Below are positions 21,433 through 32,675 of a stretch of 64,000 nucleotides of DNA, piece by piece (the first letter of the stretch is position 1; each line of letters begins with the position of its first letter). This DNA comes from Phialophora verrucosa (lineage: Eukaryota > Ascomycota > Eurotiomycetes > Chaetothyriales > Herpotrichiellaceae), in contig MSED01000003.1 in assembly GCA_002099365.1 (NCBI GenBank), forward strand, positions 2,666,001 through 2,730,000. The letters are read 5' to 3'. The notes beneath the pieces were generated by a model that ran no database searches, had not been told where the DNA came from, and saw only the letters and a list, made by a program, of their open reading frames with translations. A program made the position numbers and the translations under genes.

Positions 21433-22663
21433 TGTCGAGGATGAGGGCTGTTGCTGGTCGATTGCTCGAAGAATCTCTTGCTCTATTGCAGCTTGCAGAA
21501 GAACGGACGGAGTGGAACATCCTATTCTTCCGAAGATATTGCGCTAAATCTCTTGGCAAGAAACCGAGTATATATGTTTTGCTCCTCGTCCATTCTTCTT
21601 GACGAAGGCCATACTTGTACGTGTTCCCAGTCTCAGCATAATGTGATGAGATCTGACTAACAGCTCTATAGACCTTGTGGGAGCGACTGAGCTCAAGCAT
21701 TCAGTCTGCTATGGCGGTGTCTCTGCATTGCACATCGCGGTGGATGTCGCCTTCAAGTGTCCTTCGGGGCTCTTGTCCGCGTATTTTTTGGCCCTTCAGC
21801 ACAACTTTTTCATCATGCATCTTTGCCTCGAGCAAGATCTTGGAGAAGAAGGTAGGTAGAAGTAAGTTGTAATTCCATGACCTCGCGTCGCCGTGTCAGT
21901 CGACGAATGTTTGCTACCGTAAAGTTCGCGTCAGAGCAGGCACCAGCGTCGAAGACGGTGAGTTTAATGCGAAAGAGAATGAGAGCACGGGTGCGTACGG
22001 ATGTTCAGGTTTGTGGCTATTGTCAGAGCAGTGGCCACTAAGATAGAATCCGCGAAACAGCATCCTCATGGCCTCTGTCCCTGATGCTCGAGAAGGTGTG
22101 AGCTGGTCACCTGAAGCCACGTCTCCAGAGATATTGGACACAGCCGCAAGCTGACATTCTCAGGTCCAGCGGCGATCTGCCCCATCAACTTCTTGTCCCG
22201 CTGTAATCTCACGGAGTACTACTCATTCTAGTGGGCAGGATGTACCGAGCGAATTCCCATATATGACCTCGTGGCAAGGTATGTGCCACCTGAAGCACCC
22301 TTCATACGTTGGGGATGTCAACGGGAAGCGCAACGAGGCCGCTCAACAGGCAGAGATCCCCTCTACGGCTACGCTTACTGGCGAAAAGCGATCGGGGGCA
22401 TGTTGTCGCTTGCAACGACCTAAGGAAAGAGGCTCGACAGACTGACTGGTTGTCTAAACTAGCTAGCAAGCAAGATGTGGTCGAACGAATTGGTCGACCT
22501 TGTTTCGTATTCTTATTGCACTACGCAGCTACTCCGCACCAAAGTTCATGCCAAATACCGTCATGAGATGCAAACCTTCGGACTGTCTCAAATCATTCTC
22601 TCCTTGTGCCAAACCTCAAACTCCTCGCTAATGTGCACGCAAAGTAGAAGTCGCCGTGCAAAA
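21433..22663. other. intergenic region, no supported gene
   Basis: About 1.2 kb between the start of the uS4m gene and the 3' end of SPC24. Short frames on the plus strand (for example 21411-21602) partly mirror the first uS4m exon and were not accepted. No RNA gene was recognised. Confidence 0.5.
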
Positions 22664-23363
22664 TCATCCCTGCATTGTCTGCCAGAAATAGTCTGCATAG
22701 AACGATTTTGGAAACTTCGGGTCAATGTTGACAACATGTACATCCCCCTTCTTCTTGTTCGCAATCGTGGCCTTGTTGTAATTGCCTGCTTCGTCCTGCT
22801 CGAGGGTAATGCCAAGTGATCTGTACAGCCAAAGTCGCAATCTGCACCATGGTTAGCAAAGTTGAAAATAGCCATACTCATCAAACACACATTGTGGGAT
22901 CGTCCGCTTCTCTCGCCCGGCGCGTGTTCTCATCTCCCTCCACACCTTGCTCATCCAAGTCCGCGAGCCGCATCTTCAGCCTTTCGAGTTCGGCCTCCAG
23001 CCGCTCGCTCTCTGCCTCCAGCTCCGATGCCTGCTTTGCGATCCGGAATTTCTTCGTGTCCAGCTGGATGATCTCGCTGGCATGTCTGCCGCTATCGTGG
23101 CTGGAAATCGTCTCTCGGTGCTGGGAGGAGAGTGTGGATAATTGGCGGGACAGCTTTCTCAGGGTGGTCTCTACATCTCGAGTCCGTAGATCTCGCGATT
23201 GCTGCAGGGTCGACAAGGAATCATTGACACGCGATAGCGCCGCTTTGTCCGGGGCAATGTTGAAGTTGGAGACGGTGGCGCGGATGAGCTGCGACAGATG
23301 TTATTGTCAGCCCCCAATGAGCGCTTGGGAACTTACCGTCGCTGGATCTTCGTCGAGTAGCAT
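22664..23363 (-). CDS. SPC24: kinetochore protein Spc24 (Ndc80 complex)
   Basis: Three exons, complement of 22664..22841, 22891..23288 and 23337..23363, giving 200 aa. The first exon is only 27 nt (MLLDEDPAT). Residues ~40-140 are a long coiled coil rich in Leu, Glu and Arg (for example LEAESERLEAELERLK). The C-terminal globular domain has the Spc24 signature LRLWLYRSLGITLEQ, EAGNYNKATI, KKKGDVHVVNID and a terminal FYADYFWQTM. Spc24 pairs with Spc25 and anchors the Ndc80 complex to the inner kinetochore so that spindle microtubules attach to centromeres. The globular fold only becomes readable after removing the second intron. It is divergent from FIS1 across about 340 bp. Confidence 0.93.
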
Positions 23364-23702
23364 ATTCGAAAGTGGTTTGGAAGCTATGGATGGGGTTGAA
23401 TGGTGGGCTGCTTCTTGTGTTCGATGAAGGGATTGTTGACACTACGCTGTTTGTGGTTGCGGGGAGCAACTAACTACCTAGGCAAGTTAGGCAATCCCTA
23501 ACGTGCTTCCAGAAGCCCCTGCGGGGCGAACGTCATGCCTGAGCCACCTGTTTAGTTGGACGCTCAGCCACAAGGGACCCTGCAACTTGACTTATTTCAC
23601 TCCAGCAGCCAGAAGCGCATGCCCGGAGGCAACATACACTCTTCCTCGAACTTATCCTTCTGTCGCCCTATAGCACCAATCAGTACACTGGCAGCGACCA
23701 CG
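23364..23702. promoter_or_regulatory. divergent SPC24/FIS1 promoter region
   Basis: About 340 bp between the two opposing start codons, so both promoters and leaders lie here. No specific element was assigned. Confidence 0.5.
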
Positions 23703-24264
23703 ATGCCTACAAACCTACCATATGCCGCAGATGCAGAAAGGTTGGTCTCAGCAGCTCCGTACCTGAGCAGACACGCCTGACACTCCACAGTCCTCTGAAG
23801 CCTGCCGAACTCCAAGTCCTTCGCGCGCAGTACGAGAAGGAAGGCGAGTACGTGGGTGTTCAAACAAAATTCAACTACGCTTGGGTATGCTAGTGCCTCT
23901 GCGACCGCCGGTGAACCTCATTAACAACGCGCAGGGCTTGATCAAGTCGAATCAACGAGGCGAACAACAACTGGGAGTCCAGTTACTTTCGGACATTTTC
24001 AAGACGACACCTGAACGGAGGAGAGAATGCCTATACTACCTGGCACTGGGAAACTACAAGCTGGGAAACTATGCTGAAGCCAGACGATACAACGAGTTGC
24101 TGCTGGACAAAGAGCCTGGAAATCTGCAGGCTGCAAGCTTGCAACAACTGATCGACGACAAGGTATCGAGGGAAGGCCTGATGGGCGTCGCAATCATTGG
24201 CGGCGTTGCTGTCGCTGCAGGGATTGTTGGAGGCATGTTGATGAGGGGCACACGGAAGCGATGA
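23703..24264 (+). CDS. FIS1: mitochondrial fission protein Fis1
   Basis: Exons 23703..23740, 23791..23884 and 23935..24264 give 153 aa, the usual Fis1 size. The cytosolic part is a two-TPR helical bundle: LRAQYEKEG..VQTKFNYAWGLIKS, then GVQLLSDIFKTTPERRRECLYYLALGNYKLGNY with the conserved basic cluster, and ARRYNELLLDKEPGN. A C-terminal membrane anchor (VAIIGGVAVAAGIVGGML) is followed by a basic tail (RGTRKR), typical of tail-anchored outer-membrane insertion. Fis1 recruits the dynamin-type fission machinery to mitochondria and peroxisomes. Both introns are about 50 nt and phase-consistent; the first uses a GTTGGT donor. Confidence 0.95.
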
Positions 24265-24900
24265 TGTTGAAAAGCGTTGCGCGTTCCGGATTGCTGCTCG
24301 GACATGTGCCGTTTGCTAGAGGGCCTGTATGATAATGCAGCACATAATGGTCATTGACACCTGGGCTGAGGAAGGGTTTGAAAACAAAGTGGAAGAGCAA
24401 ACTTGAGCAAACTAAACAATCATTGTCCCCATGGTCGTCATCGGTGGCAATGCGGTGCTGGATATAATCCCTTCACGGTCACTCCGCACTCGTCGTGAAC
24501 CAAAGGGAACCGGTTTGGTTTTATCGATAAAGCCGGGCTGCCGGTGATGCAATCCTCCGCCAGTGACACGCGTGCAGAACGGAAACCTATCGTAGACCTT
24601 CTCTTTAATTATTGTTAGATTCTCATCAACACTCCCTGATAGATATCAGTACATTCGAACCCTAACATTCACCTGTGATCGACGCAAATCGCCGCACCCA
24701 TTGACCCTCTTCCGGGAACATCCACCGCCTTCCCCGGACAAAGCACGAACGGACACAGACACAAACTCTCCGCTCCGCATTGCCAGAACCAAGTCCCTGA
24801 GCGCATGACGCACAGCCGCGCCAAGAGCCTTTTGCGCGGCTGATGAACTTCTGCTGCGGCTGGTGATCATACTCGCCCTTTATCCTTAGAGATCGCTGCC
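24265..24900. other. intergenic region between FIS1 and the RING gene
   Basis: Holds the FIS1 3' region and the promoter/leader of the RING-finger gene. Contains a short palindrome (tttatcgataaa, near 24520). No coding sequence was recognised. Confidence 0.5.
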
Positions 24901-26314
24901 ATGTCGCGCATAGAGGGAGAGCGAGTCTTTTGTCATCAGTGCCAGAATGAATGGGACCGAGCGCACGGCGGGTTGATCTGCCCCCGATGCGAAGGCGATT
25001 TCACCGAGATCGTACGTACACATCAGGCATGATATCTATAGATGCTGATCTTGCCACCAGCTTGAGCCAGGTGCAGTGCCATCTACATACGACTTCGACC
25101 ACGAGCCATCACCCTCTCCTTCTCCCGAACCGCCCTCACCTCCGCTCAACCCTCTTCGAGACCATAACCCATGGGCCGATACCGCGCACGGTGGCGATGA
25201 TGGAAACTTTACGACCTTTGAATTCACGAGCAATGGTGGAAGTGGGAGAATGATGTTCAGTACTCGGATGTGGAGACCTGATGGCCGCAATGTACGACTT
25301 GATGACCTGCTTGATTCCCTTGTCGAGGATGCAGAAATAGAGGAGTTGCTGACCTATTCGCTTGAACTCCAGAATCGAGGCGGACCCCTTCCATTCAGCC
25401 CACTTGGTTTCCCCTTGGGAGAAACCGGCCCAGCTATGCACACCCCTCCACCCCATATGCAGCCAGCCAGCCTCCAAGAGTAAGTTCTACATATCGTCGG
25501 ATAAGACTCTCAGCTAATCTGCTGCAGCCTGTTCTCCCTCATTTTCCAGTCAATGCAGCCAGACATGATGCCTGGTCAAGATCCCGACGACCGTCGAAGA
25601 CTCGGACAACCTCCGTTGCCGTTTGACCTTCTCAACCACATGTTGAACCCTGGAAATGCTCGAACTGGCGATGTCGTCTACAGCCAGGAAGCCTTCGACC
25701 GCATCATGACGCAGCTGATGGAACAGAATAACGCCAGCAGCGCCCCTCCGCCAGCATCGGAAGACGCCATTCGATCGCTCAAGAAGAAACGGGTAGATAG
25801 GGAGATGCTTGGTGAGGACGGAAAAGCTGAGTGTTCGATATGCATGGACAATGTTGAACTAGGGCAAGAAGTGACGGTTCTTCCTTGCAACCACTGGTTT
25901 CACGGAGAGTGCGTGACTTCATGGCTTAAGGAGCATGATACCTGCCCGCATTGTCGAAAACCAATCACCAATTCCGAAGAAGGCCCGCGCCCAGAACCCT
26001 CGAGACGCAGAAGTCGGCGGGCATCTTCATTATCTAGTCCTCGAGCATACCAGCCAGAGGGTAGCCGATTCAACCCAGTTACAATTCCAGAAAGTCCCAG
26101 CGCGCTCAGGGATGCAAGACAGCAATACTACGGAAGACAACGAGACTACGAAACCGACCGTCCCGAACACCACCGCCATTCGAGCAGCCAGAGTGATCTG
26201 AGGAGGCACGGCTCGAGAAATCATCATTCAGGGAATGGAGGCAGTCGAAGTGGTGGTGGAAACAGTGGTGGGGGAGTGACAGGCTGGATCAGAGACCATT
26301 TGCCTTTCTCTTGA
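24901..26314 (+). CDS. zinc-ribbon / RING-H2 E3 ubiquitin ligase (RNF126/RNF115-like)
   Basis: Exons 24901..25011, 25061..25479 and 25528..26314 give 438 aa. The N-terminus is a CxxC..CxxC zinc ribbon (Cys11, Cys14, Cys27, Cys30) like that of RNF126, BCA2 and plant RZF proteins, which binds ubiquitin or client-handling factors. A Pro/Ser/Glu-rich stretch follows, and near residues 279-319 comes a complete RING-H2 domain: CSICMDN, LPCNHWFHGEC and DTCPHC, in the order C3-H2-C3. The C-terminal third is Arg/Ser- and Gly-rich and probably disordered. It should act as a cytosolic or nuclear E3 transferring ubiquitin from an E2; by family it may serve protein quality control. Substrates are unknown. 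Confidence 0.9.
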
Positions 26315-27119
26315 CGATAGAGGTGTTCAAGGAGAGACTTGAACAGGAATATGCTCTGAACACGAGCAAGAAGAACCCCTTGCGTAACGCATCCACGCGG
26401 CAGCACCCCGTACGCGGAAGATACGAGGCATTTGCGGCATCTATCGTCGTCATTGGATCCCTGCTTCATGACGACCATTCTCTTTGGCAGGGATACTGCC
26501 AGGGTGCCGGATGGAAACCATGCGACCAAAATGGTGGATAAGCAAGCTGCGGCGCAGGTGCAAAAGCGAAGTCGACGCGGGCCTAAGTACCCAGCAATGA
26601 GAGTGTGTACCAAGAATGACGAATGTGTACGAGGGAGGCAAGCGCTGAAGGTTACCGTCCCGGATGACTGTGTAATGCTGGATAAGTAAAATAATGCTGT
26701 GCAGGCCTCACGCGAGTCTGGACAGTGTACTGGGTGACTCGGTAGACTGCATCGCCTTGCTGCTTTCACATGCGCATGCGTCACATGGACCTGCGAAACT
26801 TTCACATGCATTTTTCGGCCCGCCAATGCCGTCCGTCTCGCTCTCCGGTTCAGGTATCCAGGTACCTCCGGCAGGACAGCGTTAGAGATCCTCTTCTTCT
26901 CCTGCAGTACGTGTGGTCATAGGACACACAAGCCTCGTCAGCTGTCGGGCTCGATGCCTCTGTTCTTTATTCTCGAGATTTAAATTCTTTCTGCATACGG
27001 AAGCACTGACTGTCCGTGCTCTGGTATGGCGTTGCCTTGTTTCGACGTTCCCTAACACTCACGCCCCAGAGTCTCGTGGCGATCCCATTTGGATTCTCGC
27101 TACCTGCTCGCTTTCAGCT
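26315..27119. other. intergenic region
   Basis: Contains the 3' region of the RING gene and the probable promoter of the membrane hydrolase. A 200-codon frame on the minus strand (26224-26826) overlaps the Gly-rich RING tail antisense and has no protein-like features, so it was rejected. Confidence 0.5.
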
Positions 27120-29349
27120 ATGATAGGTGCGCTCAGAAACAGACGCCATATGGGTTCTGCACACTGACTGACATGGACAGACCATGTGCTCGGAAGGCCT
27201 TCGTCTCAGTTTCGCAAATACCAAGTCGTCGCAGTTGTCTCCTTCTGGTCACTTTACTTGCTGAGGTTTGTTCTCTCTCGCTGAGGCTGACGACATTCTC
27301 ACTTCTTGCAGAGGCGACAAGCATGGCCCACCTATCCTTCGATCCCTCTCGCAGCGCCTCGCGAGACGTCTCACTCCCTGGCGGTCCGTCGTCTTGACCT
27401 TTCTGTGGCTGTACATGTGCCGGAACTTTGCAAAGATTGTCGGACTCGAGTCGCCGGAGCCTCTTGCGAACCTTTACAGTCGATCATTCTTTCGAGCAAC
27501 ATGGATTACCACGGCACTGGATGCTGGCTTTTGGAGTGCCATGAAGATACGGAACAAACCGCTCAGAGATCTGTGCTCGATGATCTTCACCGTCTACTAC
27601 CTCTTTGCAGCGGAGCAGGCCGAGGAGAAGGTTCGCAAGGTCCGGGCAGTGCTGACCGTCGACCACTTGCGCGTGGCATGGAACAAGCCCACCACTCCTT
27701 ACCTGAAACTCTTCACAGCCCTGATGCGGCCTCGGTTCACCAAGTATAAACCACGCCGGATTCGGATCCCCCGACCAAAGCAGTCGCACTACAAAGAACC
27801 AGTCGTGGCGTGGATGTATTTTGACGGCACGCTGGCAGAGTTGGAAAGGCAGGAGAACGTCGTGCTGGATATCCCCGGCGGCGGTTTCGTGGCCATGGAT
27901 CCGAGGACGAGCGACGACAAACTGCTCGCCTGGGCGGGCAGGACGGGCCTGCCCATCCTGAGCTTGGACTATCGCAAGGCACCCGAGTATCCTTACCCAT
28001 ACGCACTGAACGAGTGTTTCGATGTCTACACGCAGATTGTCGCAACACGGGGCAGATGTATCGGCATGAAGCCAGATTCATGCCCAAGGATTGTCATCAC
28101 AGGCGACAGTGCTGGGGGAAATCTGGCCTGCGGGACCACTCTGATGATCATCCAATCGAACCAGACGGGCACGTCTCGGGGGATCCTGCCCTCCCCTGCC
28201 GGCCTCGTCCTGCTGTACCCGGCGCTGGACTTCAACATCGGCAGCTGGATGACCGACGATCAAATGGCCCTGATCCGAAACCCACGCACGGCCAAGAAAT
28301 ACGAGCGATTCATCAAGCGGAAGAGCGAAGACATCGACCGCCGGTACACGCCCACGACACCCAAGCCGGGCAGCGACGATGAAGACGACCCAAACCACGA
28401 CTTCTTCGCCCCTCGAGGGGGCAAGTCGGAGATCCAGCCCCCCGCGCGTCAGAACACGGACGTCGAAGCCCAGAAGCAGTCTGTGCAGACGTCGAAACCG
28501 CAGACGATGAGAACCCGCCTCGCCGTGTCCAGCATCATCTCGTATTTCGGCGACCGCATCCTCACCCCGGAGATGATGCGTGCCATGATTATCCTGTACG
28601 TTGGGCCCTACAACCGCCCGGACTTCACGACGGATCATCTCCTCTGCCCAGCCGTCGCGCCCGAGGGCCTGCTCGCCAAGTTCCCCAAGACGTACTTCCT
28701 GACCGGGGAACGTGACCCACTCGTCGACGACACGGTCATCTTCGCAGGCCGCGTCCGCCAGGCCAAGCTGCACCTCTTCCGCGACCGGCAGGAAGTCGGC
28801 CTGGAAAAGTCGACGACCGAGTTCAACGAAAAGGACCACGTCGAAGTCACCCTCATCCCGGGTATCAGCCACGGCTTCGTCTCCTTCGTCAGCATCTTCC
28901 CCGAGGGCTGGAAGCACATCTTCCGCTGCGGCAACTGGATCGGCGAGATCTTCGCCAAGCCGCCGCACATGTTCGAGGGCCCGAGCATCGAGGCGCGCTT
29001 GAGGAATGGGAGCGTCCACCACGATTCGGGCTCGTCGCTCGAACTCGCCACCACCGAGGCGAGGCACCACAGCCGGAGGCCTACCGGCGAGAGTATGGAC
29101 GACGACGGGCCCTTGGTCATGTCGAGTCTTACGCCGAGTAAAGATCCCGTGGCCTCAGCAGGCCATGCAAATGGCGTGGTCAAGGGCGAGAATAGTTCCC
29201 AGCGGAAGCACGAAGAAAGGGATAAGGACGATCACAAGGACAGGCTCGCTCGGAACAAGAGCCTCGTCAGTCTAGGGAGTGAAGAAGATTTGCTCAAGCG
29301 GCGGATGAAGGGCCTCACGGTGGGATTGTTGGGTTCGCACGATTCATGA
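27120..29349 (+). CDS. membrane-anchored alpha/beta hydrolase fold-3 (HSL-like) protein
   Basis: The main exon is 27312..29349. A preceding exon ends at 27265 (CTGAG|gt..gcag|AGGC). The exon with the ATG is uncertain; my best model is 27120..27126, then 27235..27265. The N-terminus has hydrophobic segments (VVSFWSLYLL and VVLTFLWLYM). The HSL-type core follows: LDIPGGGFVAM, LSLDYRKAPEYPYP, nucleophile elbow GDSAGGN, acid ERDPLVDD and GISHGF. The usual HGGG oxyanion motif reads PGGG, as in many fungal fold-3 proteins. A long Asp/Lys/Ser-rich insertion sits between the nucleophile and the acid, and a charged disordered tail of about 120 residues ends the protein. It is probably a lipase or esterase facing a membrane. 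Confidence is high for the family and low for the 5' end. Confidence 0.75.
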
Positions 29350-30102
29350 TATGATACAACTCTGATCCAACGTTGTTTGAGAAATCCGCGCCATGACCTC
29401 GCGTTGTAAGATATAGATATACATGACAGGCATCGCAACTGCAATCTGCAAAATGCAAAGTGCAAAATGCAAACTGAGACCGGAAGCTCGAGACCAGAAA
29501 CTCGAGTCCATATACTAGAGACTCTATACAGACTAGCCATGTAGGCAGGTGGGTACTCCGGCAAGATTGAAGGGAAATGAAATGCGATGCCACGCTGTAC
29601 TGCTTAGAATGGTCGCATAAGCGTCCGGGAAGGTGATCTTCATGTCCATCGCGGATGGATTGGTCGAGGACGAGGATGAGTACAAGTAGACAGATTATCT
29701 TTACACCGTGCTCCGTGCCTTGACGCTTGGTACGGCAGGCACGCCTAAGCACGCATGCCTGGGGACTTGCAGTACCGGGCCGCTCGAGATACAGTAGTAT
29801 TATCCTCCAACTCCACGCCAAACCTGAGATATATGTACGAGTACGAGGTATATACCGAGTGAGGTTCCGGGATGTCGCGTGCGGCCCCTTCAGAACAACG
29901 AACACATTAACATACATACACATACAGACGCACGCGCGTATATTCCCATACCCATGTCTGGCATTTTCTTTCGTCGCACGTCTGTTCCCTTGAGTGACCG
30001 GGTCTTTTGTCCGTTCACGCCGTGTCGCTGTCACCTCACGCATCCCATCGGATCGGACGTAGGAACAAGGCACAAGGGAGGGAAATGCCTTGAATTCTCG
30101 TC
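29350..30102. other. convergent intergenic region with short repeats
   Basis: Lies between the 3' ends of the membrane hydrolase and the cupredoxin-domain gene. It contains a tandem 14-mer, two CTCGAG-centred repeats near 29487-29512, and a tacata-rich stretch near 29910. A 252-codon minus-strand frame (29315-30073) looks like chance. Confidence 0.5.
29447..29474. repeat. tandem 14-bp repeat
   Basis: Two adjacent copies of tgcaaaatgcaaag differing only in the last base, in the 3' flank of the membrane hydrolase gene. Each unit is itself built from two tgcaaa-type words. Confidence 0.75.
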
Positions 30103-31593
30103 TCAGCCATACCTCTCCACCCCGCCGGCCTTGCTGACGCTGGATCGTCGGATAAAGCCCATTATGCCAGCGCCTTGCGGGGCCTGCGGCGATTGCGGCG
30201 GCTGGCCAGGGAGAGGCTCTGCCGCGGCCATCTCGTGGACGTGAGGAGGCGGCACCGTGACGTACATGGCTGATTGGTGTGGTGTGGAGTGCCTGTTCCG
30301 CGGGTGGTCAGTCGCTCGGTTATTATCCTGTAGCGGAATTTGGGGGGGGAAGGAAAGGAGGCCAGGACTTACATGCTCTGTGGCATGGCGCCGGGATAGG
30401 CTGGCACCGAATACATCTGGCTTGGACTTGGGCTGTGTGGTGACGTGATATCACTCCCCGGACCCATCGGTGCTGGGCCAAGTGAGTCGCTGACTGGCAT
30501 GTACGCGGGATGCATCCCCGGCGACATGGCCGGATCGTGTGTGGGAACGTAGCCTGGTAGTGCCGGGGACGGGCCCAGGCCAACGACACTGCTGTGCATC
30601 GACATGTGCTTCATGGGATCGGTCATGTAGGACATGTGCGCCGCTGCCGGGTTGTAGGACACCTGGGTAGCGTGACCTGTGCTCGGACGATCGTCGATCT
30701 GCTTGGTCTGGCGACCTCGAGATTGTCGACCACAGAGGTAGAGGGCCACGGCGGCGGCAAGGGCCACGGCAGCAGCTCCAATCGCGATGCCTGCGATGGC
30801 CCCGCTCGAAAGGCTCGAATGGCCGTGATCGCTGGAGCTGGTTGCACCGGCTCCGTCTGCAGCGCCCGTTGCCGACGGGGACGCGGTGGGACTGGGAGAC
30901 GATGCTGTCGTGGTGAAGGGATCCTCGCTCTCATCTGGCCATGGCTCACCTGGCAGGAGCATGAACTGCGACTGCGAGGCCAGATCCTTCTGGTGCTGAA
31001 GGGATGTGGTGGCATTGGGGTTGATCACTCCGACCATCTGGTGGCTGATACACGAGCCCGGAGCGCCGCAGTACAAGAAGATGGGGTCCGTGTCGTTGAT
31101 CACGATGGACCACTCAGGCGGGTTATCCAATATCGCCTCGACTGGATAAAAGCCGGAGAAGAATCCGACCTTGTCGACGCCCGTGTCCTCGTAAGGAATG
31201 CAGGGAAAGCCATATTCTGCTCGGATGACGGAATGGTTTGTGGGATAAAATTGAAAGAGGATTGTGTCGCCTGTTCTTGCGAGCGTCACATCAGGCACAA
31301 AGCTGAAGCCTCCCTATCCATCGCATTAGCACCATCTCCGCCCGGTACGCTCTCGTTCCTCCTACCAATGCGACCGCAACCGTATGCGTTATCGGTCCCT
31401 GTGATGTGCTCGTGGCATTGGTCGAACTGCTGGAAGCGGCGCTGTCTGTACTCGAGGATGCATCCGTTGGTGAGGGAGCTGCAGTAATCGAATCAGTAGG
31501 AGAAGCTGTTGACGAGTCGGTCGCAGGGGCGGTCGAGTCTTGAGCAAATCCCACTGCGGCGAGACCGAGGAAAAGAGCGAGTGTCCAACGCAT
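30103..31593 (-). CDS. cupredoxin-domain, Ser/Thr-rich membrane surface protein
   Basis: Exons, complement of 30103..30292, 30373..31313 and 31366..31593, give 452 aa. A signal peptide (MRWTLALFLGLAAVGFA) is followed by ~45 residues of Ser/Thr/Ala, likely O-glycosylated. The cupredoxin-like domain starts near residue 75 (GGFSFVPDVTLARTGD) with the ligand-region segments FYPTNHSV and FLYCGAPGSCISHQMVG. After a second Ser/Pro-rich linker comes one transmembrane helix (AIAGIAIGAAAVALAAAVAL) and a basic, then Met/Pro-rich cytoplasmic tail. The last exon is inferred: reading through its donor stops at once, while splicing (AT|gtaagt..acag|G) adds 63 residues, proline-rich and then basic. The family resembles fungal extracellular serine-rich proteins; copper binding is unproven. 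Confidence 0.82.
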
Positions 31594-32675
31594 GTTAAGC
31601 CGAAAAGAGCGAAATCGACAGGGACAATGTCGAGGTCGGGCTATCAAGGTGCATACAGCAGTCCTGAGGTGACGAGCAGCAACGAGAAAGAGAAGAGGAA
31701 CGACAACAAGAGAAAAGAGGGGACGAGGTCATGTTCGAACCGTGTTCCCGTTTCCAGAGTCCCCAGGATGAGGAAGACTCTCTCGCGTGTACCCTGCCGA
31801 ACTGCTGACTTCTGGGATCATTTGTTTTGCGGCGTGCAGGCGGTGCACCGAGCAGGGTCGGTAGCACTGCAGGCCGCATGCGCGATGGAATGACAGCTGC
31901 AGCCTCATGCAGGTACCGATGGGTTAGCCCGGTTAGTTTGAGATAGCGTCAGGGCATTTCTGCAAGGCCAGGCTCTTCCAAACTCGTGCTTTACCTTTCG
32001 GACTCGTGCGAACTGGAGCCCATGCTAACCGATCAGCCCTAGCTCGCTTCAATGGGTAAAGATGCGGTCAGCAGCATGGGTTCGAGACTTGAATTGCGTG
32101 TGATCCTTCGAAGAGAGGGTCGAACTGATGGACGAACCGAACTTGAGCAGCGACATCGTTCGCGCCCTCAAGGATGCTTTCTTTTCTTGAGACGCAGACA
32201 CAGGCCCGTGTCATGACAACTTGATGCCATGCTCGGTCGTCAACACACATGGAAACGCAAAAGGAAACGAGGCCATGTGGCTTGATCAAAGATTACTCGG
32301 TGCTGACGAGGGAAAAGCAAGAAACAGGCGGGGATGCTGGAGGCCGAAGAGAGGCACCTGGACGCGTTACTTTAGCAGGGCCCGAACTAGCTAAGCTTCC
32401 CCGGGAAAGCCGCCCACAAGCGGCCCCTCCAGTTGGGGCCTTGGGAAGCCCTCGTGTTCAGACTCACCCCGAAATTGGATGATGCGCGCCTCACGATAAA
32501 CGGCTGTCATGCGGTGTTGGTGGCTGGCGTAACATGTCCGCCCCAGCGCTCAAGGTCCGCGGGAAGCAAGGGGCAAGAGATACCCTCGTATTGTCCAAGA
32601 TTGCCAGTTGAACAGTCAGAATAGCATTGTTACATACAGTTCTTCCTTATCCGGAACCAAGAAACCGCCCTCCTG
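31594..32675. other. intergenic region
   Basis: Over 1 kb between the start of the cupredoxin-domain gene and the 3' end of the bZIP gene. No convincing coding sequence, tRNA or mobile-element structure was found. Confidence 0.5.

Noticed and set aside
26224..26826. 200-codon minus-strand frame at the 3' end of the RING gene
   Set aside because: Partly antisense to the Gly-rich RING tail, with no recognisable domain.
28078..29070. 330-codon minus-strand frame antisense to the membrane hydrolase
   Set aside because: Low-complexity Arg/Asp/Val-rich translation caused by GC3 bias of the true gene.
29315..30073. 252-codon minus-strand frame in the intergenic region
   Set aside because: Cys-rich irregular composition, overlaps short repeats and matches no family; probably chance.
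32040..32110. GGTTCGAGACTTG-like stretch resembling a tRNA T-arm
   Set aside because: No matching acceptor, D or anticodon stems could be folded around it.
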